The translations under genes and the position numbers were made by a program. From contig CM077167.1 in assembly GCA_039583875.1 (NCBI GenBank), forward strand, positions 149,809,010 to 149,873,009: a DNA stretch of 64,000 bases. The letters run 5' to 3'. The DNA is from Platanthera guangdongensis. Lineage: Eukaryota > Streptophyta > Magnoliopsida > Asparagales > Orchidaceae. Position 1 is the stretch's first letter. The number at the start of each line of letters is the position of its first letter. The notes below the pieces were generated by a model. The model was not told the DNA's origin and searched no databases. It saw nothing but the letters and a program-made list of their open reading frames with translations. This document shows positions 46,916 through 57,924 of this stretch, piece after piece.

Positions 46916-47427
46916 CACAACAAGAGCTTCAATCCATTCACATGCATCATTATTATTGCATGTTGCCTAGGGCGGGGAGGAGAGGTTGGGGAAGGTGGTA
47001 ATGGCCCCAGATGGTCCTACCGACAGTCGCCTTCCCGCCCCTTCTTTTTCCAATTGTACTTGTAATATTAAACTGTGTTGGCTCAGACATATGGCGAATG
47101 CGCATGTATATTTGATATTTTATTACGATCTCACATCCTTTTTTTCTTTTCCAATGCTGATCTATTTTTTAAGCCAAGAACATAGTATTAGCTCAAACTC
47201 GGCGGCAAGTAGGGGGAGTGCGGGATCGAACCACGGACCAAGGCGGGATGCGACGAGTTGGCTATCCGCACGCCCACTGTCCTGGACCCTTCCAGCCCAA
47301 AATTTTCTATAAATATTCTCCTACACCCACCACATTAACAACCGCCTCGAAAGCTTCTAACCTTCCTTTCTCCAACTTTTATCTTCTTGCACTCGCGCTT
47401 TTATGTTCTCCTTCCGCAACTCGCGCA
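46916..47427 (+). promoter_or_regulatory. Spacer with TATA box before copy 2
   Basis: AT-rich 3'-flank-like sequence, then AGTAGGGGGAGTG near 47210 and TATAAATA at 47308-47315, about 110 bases before the ATG at 47428. It looks like a promoter and leader. No other feature seen. Confidence 0.45.
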
Positions 47428-49312
47428 ATGACGGGTGATACCGATGGTCAAAGCAAGTGTGTCGCAGCCGTTGCTGACTACCCCTTCATGAACTGCAATT
47501 TGATAGAGTAGTTTCACTCATTAGTCGGGCTCTATGTCTCGCTTGGGTTCACCGCACGTCTCCCGGGGAAGGAGGAATCACTAAACCACTTCTCGTCGAG
47601 CGAGCTCGCGATATCTGCTGAACACTTCGAGGTAGGGCTTTTCCTCCCATAGTGGTCGGAGGTGCGCCAGGACGTGCGGTACTTTGGGGTTGTTTCCGTA
47701 CAACTCAACCCCAACTCCATCGCCCTGCTGGTAGAATTTGCTTGTTACCTATGGGAGGAGAGGATAGAGTTCAGTCTCCTGGATTTCCACAAGATTTTCA
47801 ACTTCATAGCCAAGAGAGATGGGATTGCTTCCTTATCCGGCAACAACCTCAAGGTCGTAGGTCTTGCCAACAAGAACCACCACTGAATCCACAAATTCAT
47901 CTTCGTATTATTTGATTTTTACATCCTCCCTCTCTCTGTTGTTCAACAATAAGAATCGACCTACCGCCCTCCCATCCTTGGAGGTCACGAGGCCAAACTC
48001 CACCAATTCCTCTTCCAGAAGGACTTTGATGTCCCTTACTTGAGGAGGAATGTCGAGTCACTCCTTCCCGTGCTCGACGGCGAAGGTACTCTTCTCCCTT
48101 CTCTTTTAAATTTGGTTACTTGAGAATTCTTTTACTAAATGCTACATGAACAGGGGGGAGAGACCTACCACTTCACCCGCCTCACACGAGTGGAAAATCT
48201 CTCACCTCCGAAAAGGCACACACGGAGGCTACTATTGCAGCCTGCAGGAGCGAACCAGGATCCTTGCCGAAGTCAAGTGGTCAAAAACAAAGCCTGACGT
48301 GCCACCTTCCTTGTCACTCCCCAAAAAGCTCAAGGCCACAACCCTTGCTAAGGGCAAGGAGGTTAGTGCGGATCCTCCCGTGAAAACTCTAGTTGTGGGA
48401 AAGACCTCTGGTAAGATTACCAGCGAGACCATCGGGACCTCGACGACGCTAGAAGAGAAAATGGTGTCGGGAGGCCACATGAATTTCAGTCTGGGCAAGA
48501 GGTTGTTGGATGACGCTGGCAAGCCCCTACTACTCTGGGATAGAAAAGCCAACAGGGCCTCCATCTCGACTATCCTCCCCTCATGGCAGGAGGGAGAGAC
48601 CATATCCAGACAAGCATACGCCTTCTTCTTTGGGCTCTATAGGTGGACATCGCCCTCTATTACAACGACGCAACAACGCATGCATTAAAGTATGCGAACG
48701 CACGAGCCCGGCTCCGCACCATCGAGCTTGCTCACAAGACAACACACCATGACATTCGCCTATCGCGGAACCTGGCTGATGTCAGTGACTCACGAAATTT
48801 GATGTCCGGGGAAGTCGCGACGTTGAAGCAGCAGCTGGAAACTGCTGAGATACTTCTCATCGGGCACGAGGGTGGAGTCATAAGTCCTCGCCTACCCTGC
48901 GCATTCTCCACTTTACATTCTTGCTTTAACCCTTTTTTTCAAACTTCTTGCAGTATGCCACGACTGCTGCTCAATTGCACGCACGTATCACCCATCTCAA
49001 GGAGGAGAACCGGGGGTTGAATGCCCAGAACATGTAGCTGGTTGACTCGCTCGTACCCCCCCCCTCCTTGAAGAGAGGAAAAAACTCCAGCTGCATTCTC
49101 ATCATCAGATCAAGTTGATGATGCAGGAGAATGGCATTAGGGAGACGGAGCACATGCTTCAAGTGATGCAGAGCTCTGACCTTCTAAGAGATGAAGGTGT
49201 GAGAGTCACAGTCGAGGACTTGATCCTGGAGCTATTCCTTCCATTCGATGAGTCACGGGACAACGCCGACGCCACCTCCCACGAGAGCGGGCAGTCGGCA
49301 TCTCCGTCCTAA
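47428..49312 (+). pseudogene. Multi-exon gypsy-type transposon protein (copy 2)
   Basis: ATG at 47428 (MTGDTDGQSKC). Exon 1 stays in one frame to about 48085 despite TAG at 47509, TAG near 47650, TGA near 47884 and TAA near 47950. It contains LGFTARLPGKEESLNHF, VQLNPNSIALLVEFACYLW, FSLLDFHKIFNFIAKRDG and IHKFIFVLFDFY, which recalls the plant putative gypsy-type transposon domain (Transposase_28 family in Pfam naming). An intron at 48086-48153 has donor AAG/GTACTC and acceptor TGAACAG. Later segments are a Lys/Ser/Thr-rich linker, KRLLDDAGKPLLLWDRK, and coiled-coil pieces (GEVATLKQQLETAEILL, ARITHLKEENRGL) split by an intron ending CTTCTTGCAG near 48954. It ends at TAA 49312. Family call is moderate. 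Confidence 0.6.
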
Positions 49313-49389
49313 AACTCTCGCACTTTATAATTTTCCTTTTGTTCATGCATTTTTATCTTCTTTTGGCCCAGAATCTTGCGTCTTTCAAT
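49313..49389. other. Short AT-rich junction
   Basis: Between the pseudogene stop and the start of LTR-K similarity. No feature seen. Confidence 0.4.
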
Positions 49390-50486
49390 CTTAAGTAGGG
49401 CTGAAGTACTCTTTCCCCTCATTCTTCTCATTTGAGTGAGAGTTAGGGTTTAGGAGAGAGGGTTTGGAGGAGAAAGAAGAAGGGCTTTCTCCGCCATTAG
49501 CGAAGCTCCGAGGCTCCATTCGTCGATCCGGGGCCAGATCCGTGGAGAGGACTTGAAGGCGCACACTTTCTTCCGTGCAAATCTAGATCTCCATGACAAG
49601 GAAGAGGAGTCGTAAGGTAACGATATTTCTCCTCTCAATTTTTAGGATGCATACATGGCATCCGTTTAATTTTTGCTTTATTTCAAGCATTTAGTCACCG
49701 GATCTCTCAAATGAGAGGGGTACAGGTTGCCATGGTTCAAGAGGAGCCTTCGGGATTGAGTCCGTCCACGACATGATGTTGCATTAGGAATCCGCTCTGT
49801 TAGTGGATGAGGCATTATGGGTGAAGCCGTGATCGCGACCGATGGTCCGATGTGGTGATGTTGTATGACGAGCTCTAAGGATTTTCCTAGAAATCCGTTT
49901 GCGGAAAGATTCCATTTATGATGTTTGGCCCCACTTATCTCGTGCGAGAACGAATGGTGGATTAGGGTGGGAAAGGTTATGTTTGCTGATGTGTGCGAAG
50001 GCTTAGCTTTGTCTTTGTGGTCGGCTGACTATCCCATGACGTGCAAGTCATGTGTGGAGAGTGTCTCGACAAGACAAGTCCCCTTCTGTGAAACTAACGA
50101 GAACACCAAGCTTTGGACAAGCTCGGGCAATGACGCCCACAAGCAGGCAGGGTCAAGCAAGGCTTCTTAGCATCGGTTTGTGTTGGTGACGGAACTGACA
50201 TGAGAGTCAGAACTTGTAGGCAAGCCCGAGTTTTGAGACCCACGAGCGGGTGAGGCCTAGGCAAGAGTTCCGTGTTGCGGCTTGAGCGCCGATGGGGAAA
50301 ATTTGAAGTACCCATATGATTGTGGCCCGAACGTCGATAGGGGAAATTGGAAGTACCCGTATGATGTGATGTGATGATGCATGATGATTTGTTAGATTCA
50401 TGCGCTATAGGGTGTCTTCGCTGAAACCCAAGTTTGCATACAAGCTACATTGTAGGCCCATTTTTATTAAATGCTCAACCTAGAAA
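49390..50486 (+). repeat. LTR-K, truncated LTR of the C/D family
   Basis: From about 49445 it follows LTR-C: AGAGAGGGTTTGGAGGAGAA, CCAGATCCGTGGAGAGGAC, GACAAGGAAGAGGAGTCG, ATGAGAGGGGTACAGGTTGC, GTGGAGAGTGTC and GGCAAGCCCGAGTTTTGAG. Both ends are missing: the palindrome block on the left, and everything after AAATGCTCAACCTAGAAACT on the right, where Sirevirus-like LTR sequence begins. Confidence 0.8.
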
Positions 50487-51037
50487 CTCTAAGTCAGGCT
50501 TGGACAGAAATCATCAACCTCTGAACCGAATTCGTCGACCAGAGATCCAAGTTCGTTGAGCTGAGAAATACTGTTCGTCGACCTGAGAAACCTATTCGTC
50601 GACCTGAGCTCAGCGAACTGCATTATAGAGATAACTTGCCTAATATGCTCTCCAATTTCGTCGAGCTGATAATCTATTTTCATCGAGATAAGTTCAACGA
50701 AATAAATCTAGAAAGAATGTGTTGAAGGCTGAACTCCAGACTTCGTCGAACTGAGCTCGAATATCATCGAGCTCAACTCAGAGAATTAACTCTGAGTTCG
50801 TCGAGTAGAGCACGACTATCGTCGAGCTGAGTTCAACGAACGTCGAACTTAAATACTGAACTTTGATTTCTTCTAAGTCTTGAGTCTCCTGAAGTCTTCT
50901 GCTAGGCTTGTCCATCAAGGTTGAACTTAATGACTTAGCCTAAACTCTAGGGCTCAAAACACATGACCCTGACTATACATTGTGGGTCAGACATCCTAAT
51001 TAGTGATCCTAGCCCAAATCCAACTAGGGATCCAACA
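50487..51037 (-). repeat. Partial Sirevirus LTR, minus strand
   Basis: On the minus strand it starts TGTTGGATCCCTAG at 51037 and continues into a block with TTCGTCGA/TCGACGAA words (50515-50850), then stops at LTR-K. Only the first 550 bp of an LTR that is about 1.58 kb in the right-hand copy. Confidence 0.75.
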
Positions 51038-51761
51038 CTTCTGATCAATGCAACCTGAGTAGAGTACTCAATCTAGAGAAGTCATCAACAATAACTAGAG
51101 TGTATGACTTTCCTCCCAAACTTTGTACATCTATAGGGCCAAAAATTTCCATATGTAGCAAGTACAAAATCCTGGGTGAATCACTTTTATTAATGGATTT
51201 GAAATTATTTTTAATTTGCTTGCTTAATTGATGAGCTATGCAGAATCCTTCCTTCTTGTAAGAACCAGAAGGCAGTCCTCTAACAAGGTTGTCCCTAGAT
51301 AATTTAGCAATATTCCTAAGGTTTACATGATCTAATTTCTTATGCCATAAATCATTAGAGTTGCTGATTTGGTTAAATAAACAAATTCCTGAATTAGCAG
51401 ATTTGAAATTAACTACATATATGTTTCCTTGTCTAATTTAAGTTAAAAAAGTTTTGTTTTTATCAGAAATAATAATACAAGAAGACTGATTGAATGATAC
51501 CTGATAACCTTCATCACATAATTGGCTTATGGATATTAGGTTATGCTTGAGACCACTTACATAAGCTACCTTCCTGAAGGTATCAACTTCAACTTTGACA
51601 TTTCCATATCTTTCTGTCTGTCCACAGTTGGAGTCTCCAAATATCACTTTTGGTCCAAGCTTTGCTTTGAAATCAGTCAGGTTGTCTTTATATCCTGTCA
51701 TGTGTTTTGAACAGCCACTATCCAGATATCACTAGTCCTCTATGGTAGGATAGTTCTTTAC
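51038..51761 (-). pseudogene. Sire-G protease and integrase start, truncated
   Basis: On the minus strand: YLDSGCSKHMTG (preceded by TAG and TGA where Sire-F has Gln and Trp), KVIFGDSNCGQTERYGN, LISISQLCDEGYQV, a stop near 51438, then the pre-integrase region and IFGPIDVQSLGGKSYTL, VVDDFSR. It ends about 30 bases before the LTR at 51037. The integrase catalytic Glu and all of RT are missing. Confidence 0.82.
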
Positions 51762-51800
51762 CTGTAGAAAGAAAGATTAGTTATTCTTAACCCAGGTAAC
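51762..51800 (-). other. GT...AG interval at Sire-G gag-pol junction
   Basis: On the minus strand CCCAAG is followed by GTTACC, and the 39-nt interval ends CTAATCTTTCTTTCTACAG. That end looks like a good branch point, pyrimidine tract and acceptor. It contains the Gag stop TAA. Removal joins AAG to GTAAAGAAC, the first pol codons, in frame. Sire-E and Sire-F have 40 nt at the same place. Confidence 0.45.
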
Positions 51801-53875
51801 CTTGGGTCCTTGATTTCTTTTAAATTTATAACTAGAAATATATAAAAATTCAGGTTGGTCCTTATAACCTAGTGGATGATATCTCATAGGAGGAATAATC
51901 CACTGAGTAAAAGGATTAATAAAGATTTTAGTTTGATTAAAGTTTTGAAAAGAATTAAAGTTTATGTTATAAGAAACTAGATTCAGCGAATTGTAATATG
52001 TTCGTAGATCTACGTTCGGCGAATAAGGATGAGTTCGTCGAACTCCGTTCACAGAATGAAAGTATTCATTCTTTGAACCCCACATTCGTTGATCGCGGTT
52101 CGACGAACCATATTGAGTTCGTCGAGCACAGTTAGAAGAATAGTTATTCTGAAGGTCTGCGTTCATAGTTCGTCAATCTGAGTTCGACGAACCATATTCA
52201 TTTTGTTGAGCTTGGTTCGACGAAATATGTTGAACATAATTTTTATTAAAAATTTTTGCTTTCTTTTGTTTAGTCTTATATAAAACTTCTGTTTCTTTAT
52301 TAGTGTCTTCTACCTTTTCTTTTCCCTTTTTAGAAACAAATTTTATAGGAATAGATAAAGCATTTTTCTGTAGTAGAGGAGATTGACTAGATGAAGCTCC
52401 CAAGCCCAGTTTGCCATTAAGCCTGACATTGACTGTACTTGTGATGTTCATCAACTTGATACTTATCCCATTAAAGGATTCTTCAAATTCCATAGCCTCA
52501 GATAATTTAGTTTTCAAAGATAGTATTTAATCATTAACATTTTTTAAATCTTCCTCAAGCTTGATGTTTTCAAAAAATAAGTTATTAAATTCAATTTTCT
52601 TCTCTCTGAGGTGTTTGATTTCCTTCTCAGGTTTAATCAAATCCTTACATAATGATTTGAAATCAATTTTAAACTGTTTAGAATTAAAATCAAAGGTTGA
52701 GATTACCTAATCTTCTTTTGAAATGGATTCATCTTTTGAGTTGTTAGCTTCTGAATTAGCTGATTCAGAGTTGCTGCAAGATGCATTGATTACCATCAGG
52801 CAGATCTCTCTGGCTTTGGCCTCTTCTTCATCCTCATTGGAGCTGGATGAAGATTCTGACTCAGATTCACTCCAAATCTCAGCAACAAATCCTCTTTCCT
52901 TCTTCTTGTATTTGCTGGAAGAGGATTTGTGTGAATGCTTCCTAGAGTCCTTCTCTTTCAACTTGTCTTTCTTTTGTTTTCAGGACATTCTAGAAAGATA
53001 TGTCCTGGTTTTCTGCACCCATAACAAACAATTTCTTTAGTAGGGGTTTTGTCATACCTTGGCTTATCATCATTTCTGGATGATCTCCTCATGAAGTCCT
53101 TCCTAGTCATCTTGTAGAATCTCTTAGCCAAGAGACTCAACATATCTTTATTGTCTAGAATGGCTTCTACTTCTTCACTTACTTTAGGAGCAATGCTTTG
53201 CTCTTTCCTTGCTGATGATGAAGTCCTTTGTTCAGTTTCTCTGGTCTTGATAAGCTGCTCATAAGACTTGAGCTTGCCCAACAAGGTTTCAGTAGAGATG
53301 TCATTTAGGCTTCTAGCTTCTTTGATTAGCCAGATCCTAGAGTCTCATATACTAGGTAAGCACATAAGGATCTTGTCATTTATCTATGTTAATGAGATGT
53401 CCTTGTCTAGAGTTTTCAGCTCATTTATTATGAGATTGAGTCTGTTATACATGTCTACAACTGATTCTGACTCTTCCTTCCTGAAATTCTCATACTGAGA
53501 GATTAAGTGTGATCTCCTATCTTTCCTTTCATCAGCAGATCCTGCTACCATAACATTTAGGGAGTCCCAGATGGCCTTTGCTGAAGTACATTCAACAACC
53601 TTCTGGAATATGTCATCAGACATGGTTTGGGCTAGAATATTCATAGCTTTAGCATCAACAATCTTGGCCTTCTTCTGTGCTTCAGTCCACTCAGGTAATG
53701 GCACTGCACTGGTACTTGTAGTTGCCACTGGTAGTGGGGGACCTGTCAAAATGGAATTATATATATCTTCATCAATGGAATTCATATAAAGCCTAATCCT
53801 TACATTCCAAAGTGCAAACTTATTAAGATTGCACACTGGAGGTCTGGTTCTTGAATACTCCTTATTTTGTGCCAT
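51801..53875 (-). pseudogene. Sire-G Gag, decayed
   Basis: ATG at 53875 (MAQNKEYSRTRPP). It aligns with Sire-E and Sire-F Gag: KFALWNVRIRLYMNSIDED, NILAQTMSDDIFQKV, ADERKDRRSHL, then the knuckle CYGCRKPGHIFLEC (about 53030). A TAG follows DISLT (about 53384) and a TGA replaces Trp shortly after. A frameshift lies near 52960. More frame breaks follow before the tail (GFNPFTQWIIPP-like, about 51900). The dyad words also occur here within the reading frame (52010-52215), but as TTCGTCGA, 7 nt, TCGACGAA. The normal Gag stop TAA lies at about 51777-51779, eight codons after the candidate GT. Confidence 0.85.
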
Positions 53876-53972
53876 GATATGAAAGATAAACTAGAGTAGA
53901 TATGATCTATCAAAGATCTTTTGGTTTAGGTGTCAGCCTGTGAAACAAAAGAACCAGCATTCTGATACCAAT

Positions 53973-55553
53973 TGAAAGTGAGTGATAGATCTAACTAACT
54001 CGAGGGGGGGGGGGGGCGGTGAATAAAGTATTTTAAAATTTTACTTTGTTTTTACAGCGGATTAAAATAGGTGATACATATATATTTAAAGAGAAATATC
54101 ACAGCACAAAAAATAAACAAGTAAAGGCACAACCAAACGACATAAGGAATTTATAGAGATTCCCCAATAAACCTGGGTACATCCACTCTTCTACCACCCT
54201 GGTAGGAATGCACTACAGGTTTTTGCTCTATTGCCCTGCTACCACAGGTTTTTGATAAGGTGCCCTGTCACCACAGGTTTTTGATCAGGTGCTCTGTCAC
54301 TAGATGATCAATTTTTCTATGGGAGATCTAGCAATCCTTTGAGCTTTTTATTAGGTGCCCCAAAACCAAACCCAAGTCTTTTGATCAGGTGACTTATGAA
54401 CCAAAAGGTTTAACTTTTGAAGGGAATTATAACCCTGTACATAGTGAAAGAAAAATAAGAATGATGTTGTCTTCTCTGTCTCAAATCTCTAAGAAGACTA
54501 GTGGATTTTTTGATGTTGTCAAAGCTCCCCTTGAGTTATATAGATCTAATCAGGAGTGGTAGCTTTGCTTCAGGGTGTAGGACTTTTTGAAAACTTATTC
54601 CTCTCGTAAATATTTTTGAGAGATGTGAACTTTTGTCTCAGATTGAAGATGTGTTGTTGGAAGAAAAGCTTGAAGCAGAAGATGAAGAACAAGATATGTC
54701 TGTCTCTGTCTCTTGTTCTTTGATTACTGAGTTTCTCTTTCTTTCGTTTCTAATTTCTGGCAATCTTCTGAAAAATTACTTTATATATTAATTGCAGATT
54801 CAAAAGCATTTAAAATTTTAAATTATTTCCTTGAAATCCTCTGCAAAATTTCTGGGAGTTAGAACGACTAATTTTGTCTTGAATGTATTTTCCTAACTGT
54901 CCCATTAAATATGATAGAGTAATAACTCTGTGAAATCCATAATTAATGCTGTCAGGTAATAGCTATATTCTTGAGAATATTGAGCATTAAGTATCAGAGT
55001 ATTACTGTCTTAATATAATATAATTTGAAATCAGATTGCTATAGTCGAACTGAGAAACTATAGATAAGATTAGTTGAACAAAACCTGGAAGGAGTTAGTT
55101 GAACTCAACAAGGATTTCGTGGACCTGAGCTCCAAGTTCATCGAACTGAGATAGTCCTTCGTCGAGCTGAACTTCTGATATAAGATCACAGTTTGTCGAT
55201 CTCAGCTAGACTTTCGTCGAGCACAACTTATGACATGAGATCACAGGTCATTGATCTTAGCTAGACTTTCGTCGAGATCAACTCAGAGAAGGAACTCTGA
55301 GTTCGTCGATCTGAGATCGACGATCATCTAGCTAAGTTCAGCTATCGTCGAATGCCTTTTCTGCATTCTTTTTAACTATTTTTCCTCTGAAGTCTTCTGT
55401 CTCTAAAGTCTTCTGAAGGTGGGTTCCAACAATCTAACTTCATGTGACTGACCTTGACCCTGGGAATAACTTATGACCATAGAGTATACATATTGGGTCA
55501 TCTAATCAATCCTAATAGTGAACCTAGCCCAAATCACAAGTAGGGTTCCAACA
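53973..55553 (-). repeat. 5' LTR of Sire-G
   Basis: 1581 bp. On the minus strand it starts TGTTGGAACCCTACTTG and ends CACTTTCA. It includes dyad words (about 55100-55350), three degenerate tandem units with CACAGGTTTTTGATCAGGTG on the plus strand (about 54210-54300), and a 13-G run near 54004. Confidence 0.85.
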
Positions 55554-55557
55554 CTTT

Positions 55558-56110
55558 CTCCTAAGGCACGAACAAATAAAGGTTCTTCGTCATCTCCACC
55601 CGGACGGACCCTTGTCCTTCTAGGACAGATGGACAAAGGTTTATCTGCACCTTCACTTGGACGAACCCTGGTTCTCCTGAGGTGCGAGCGAACAAAAGTT
55701 CCTCGCCACATCCACCCAGACGGAACCTGGTCCTCCCAGGCGAGATGGACAATGGTTTATTTGCACCTTCACATGGACGAACCCTGATTCTCCTAAGGCG
55801 CGAACGAACAAAGGTTCTTCGCTACCTCTACCCGGACGCACCCTGGTCCTCCCAGGAAAGATGGAAAAAGGATCATCTGCACCTTTAATTAGATAAACCC
55901 TGGTTCTCTTGAGGTGCGAACGTACAAAGGTTCTTCACCACCCCCACTCGGATGGACCCCGGTCCTCCCAGGTGAGAGGGACAAAGGTTCATCTGCACCT
56001 TCACTCGGACGAAACCCGGTACTGCTGAGGCGCTAACAAGCAAAGTTTCTTCCCCACCACCTTAGGGAAAAAACCTGGTTCGCCCGGAGCACGAGCAGTA
56101 AAAGCTCATT
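55558..56110. repeat. 116-bp tandem array
   Basis: The phrase CTCCTRAGGYGCGARC starts units at 55558, 55674, 55790 and 55906, and a variant at 56022, exactly 116 bp apart each time. Each unit has two similar halves built on GGACGNACCCTGGTYCTCC and CAAAGGTTCTTC or CAAAGGTTYATCTGC. The last unit decays near 56100. The array lies between Sire-G and Sire-F. Origin unknown. Confidence 0.9.
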
Positions 56111-56210
56111 GCCTAGAAATCTCAAGCATCTAGGGCCCTCTCGACAATACAAGTAAGCGAAAAACGCTCAAGCAAAGCACAACTCTTCAAAAAGAAAGAA
56201 TACACATGTT
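56111..56210. other. Short flank of Sire-F
   Basis: No feature seen. The last five bases CATGT would be the left target duplication of Sire-F. The right copy is outside the window. Confidence 0.4.
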
Positions 56211-57791
56211 GTTGGAACACCCTATTACCAATTTGGGTCAGGATCACTATGTCTCTAGGAACCTTTGCTTGACCTCCTGTATAGCTTAATAGGTCAAATA
56301 GAATTGAGTCTAAGGGTTAGAAGTCTAGGTTTGGAAGCTGCCCTGAAGACCAAGATTTTGTTTTTGGAGACTAAGTCATATCGTCGAGCTCAGCACGACG
56401 ATTCGTCGAACTCCGATCGACGATCGTCTAGCTCAATCTCGACGGATCATCGATCTCCATTCGACGATCGTCTAGCTCAACTTCGACAGATTGTCGAACT
56501 CCATTCGACGATCGCTGAGCTCAACTTCATCATATCGTCGAACTCCATTCGACGATCGGTGAGCTCAGGTCGACGATCTTGACTCTGCTTTGGATCTTTA
56601 TCTCTGAGCTTAGCTCGACGATCTTTGAGCTCAGATCGACGATACTTTGCTGCTGTATATTTCCAGATCGCTGAGCTCAGCTCGACGATAGCAGAGCTCA
56701 GTTCGACGATTTCAGATAACTTCCAGGATGTTTTCTAAATTCAAATTCAAATTAGTTTGGAGTTATTCTGCAATTAATTCAGAGATTTCCTAGCCGTTCT
56801 CATTCATTTCTAGACCAAGTTTCAAGGGATTTTTCAAGGAATGTTTCTGTGGACTTTCCTCCAGAAGAGATTATGCAATTAAGGATGCAATCAATGCAGG
56901 CTAACGGCTATTCTTCTTAGAGTTAATGTTTTGCTCAATACCAGAGAATAAAAGATAGAATATTTTTTGAATCTCACACAGAACACACACAATACAGAGA
57001 GAGAATACAGATTACAGAGACACATTCAAAAATTCTTCTGTCATAAAGAATTCTCAAGAGAACACACATCCAAGGAGATCAAGCTTTCTCAAATCTTCAG
57101 ATCTCTTTAGTTTTCAAAGTGTTCAAGGCCAACATATTTTCAAGACTCCAAACATTCAACATTTCAGCTATTGCTGAAATCATCTATTGCTGGAGCACAA
57201 TCTTTGAAGGCCTATCACCCTCAGCAAAGCTTTTTCTTCCTGAAGATCTCAAGGATTCAGGGGGAGCTTTGACATCAACAATCCACATAGTCTTCTCAGT
57301 TGTTTGAGAAAGAGAAGACTTCCATCACTCTCTCACCCCCTCTGTGTAAAGGGTTTCTCAAACTCCCTTCAAAAGTTTGAGCTTGGTTTTTGAGCACCTT
57401 GTCAAAAGCTCATTGGTGGCAAGACACCTGATCAAAAAATCTGCTTTGGTTTTTGAGCACCTTATCAAAAGCTCATTGGTGCCCAGGACACCTGATCAAC
57501 TCATCCTGCAGTGGATTCCTACCTAGGGTGGTAGAAGAGTGGATGTACCCAAGTTTGGGGAACCACTATATTTCCTTGTGTCTTCTGGGTTTGCTTGCTT
57601 TCATTTTTGTTTCTGGCCTTGATTTTTCTGTGCTTAACTTTTGTTTAACTTAGTACTGTGATTAGATTTTTTATTGCTTCCCTATTCACACATATTACAA
57701 TAATAGTTGTAAAAGTTTGTAAAAGGTTTTAAAGCACCATATACTCTATTCACCCCCCCTCTAGAGTATATCAGATCTAGTTGCACTTTCA
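56211..57791 (+). repeat. 5' LTR of Sire-F
   Basis: 1581 bp, TG...CA. The dyad block is at 56378-56720 (a perfect copy at 56534-56556). The 64-bp duplication with TTTTTGAGCACCTT is present at about 57385-57480. It ends CACTTTCA at 57791. The partner LTR is outside the window. Confidence 0.92.
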
Positions 57792-57792
57792 A

Positions 57793-57806
57793 TGGGTATC
57801 AGAGCC
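57793..57806 (+). promoter_or_regulatory. Primer-binding site of Sire-F
   Basis: TGGGTATCAGAGCC lies two bases after the LTR end. Apart from one extra G it equals the initiator Met-tRNA complement. Confidence 0.85.
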
Positions 57807-57924
57807 ATGTTGGTTAAACATACCATACCTGATTGGTTGTACAGGCTAACACCTGAACCCAAAGATCCCAAACTAGATCTGCTTTTCTTTGGTATTTTAT
57901 TATTAGATTTTGTTTTCACAAATC

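Larger units (their letters stand above)
50487..55553 (-). mobile_element. Sire-G, internally deleted Sirevirus on the minus strand
   Basis: A minus-strand element: right-hand (5') LTR 53973-55553, primer site TGGTATCAGAATGC just left of it, gag 51801-53875, protease and the start of integrase to about 51060, then directly the outer end of a second, shorter Sirevirus LTR (50487-51037). No polypurine tract separates integrase from that LTR. Reverse transcriptase, RNase H and any third ORF are absent. The two LTRs differ visibly, so they may come from two elements or be old. No target duplication found. Confidence 0.75.
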
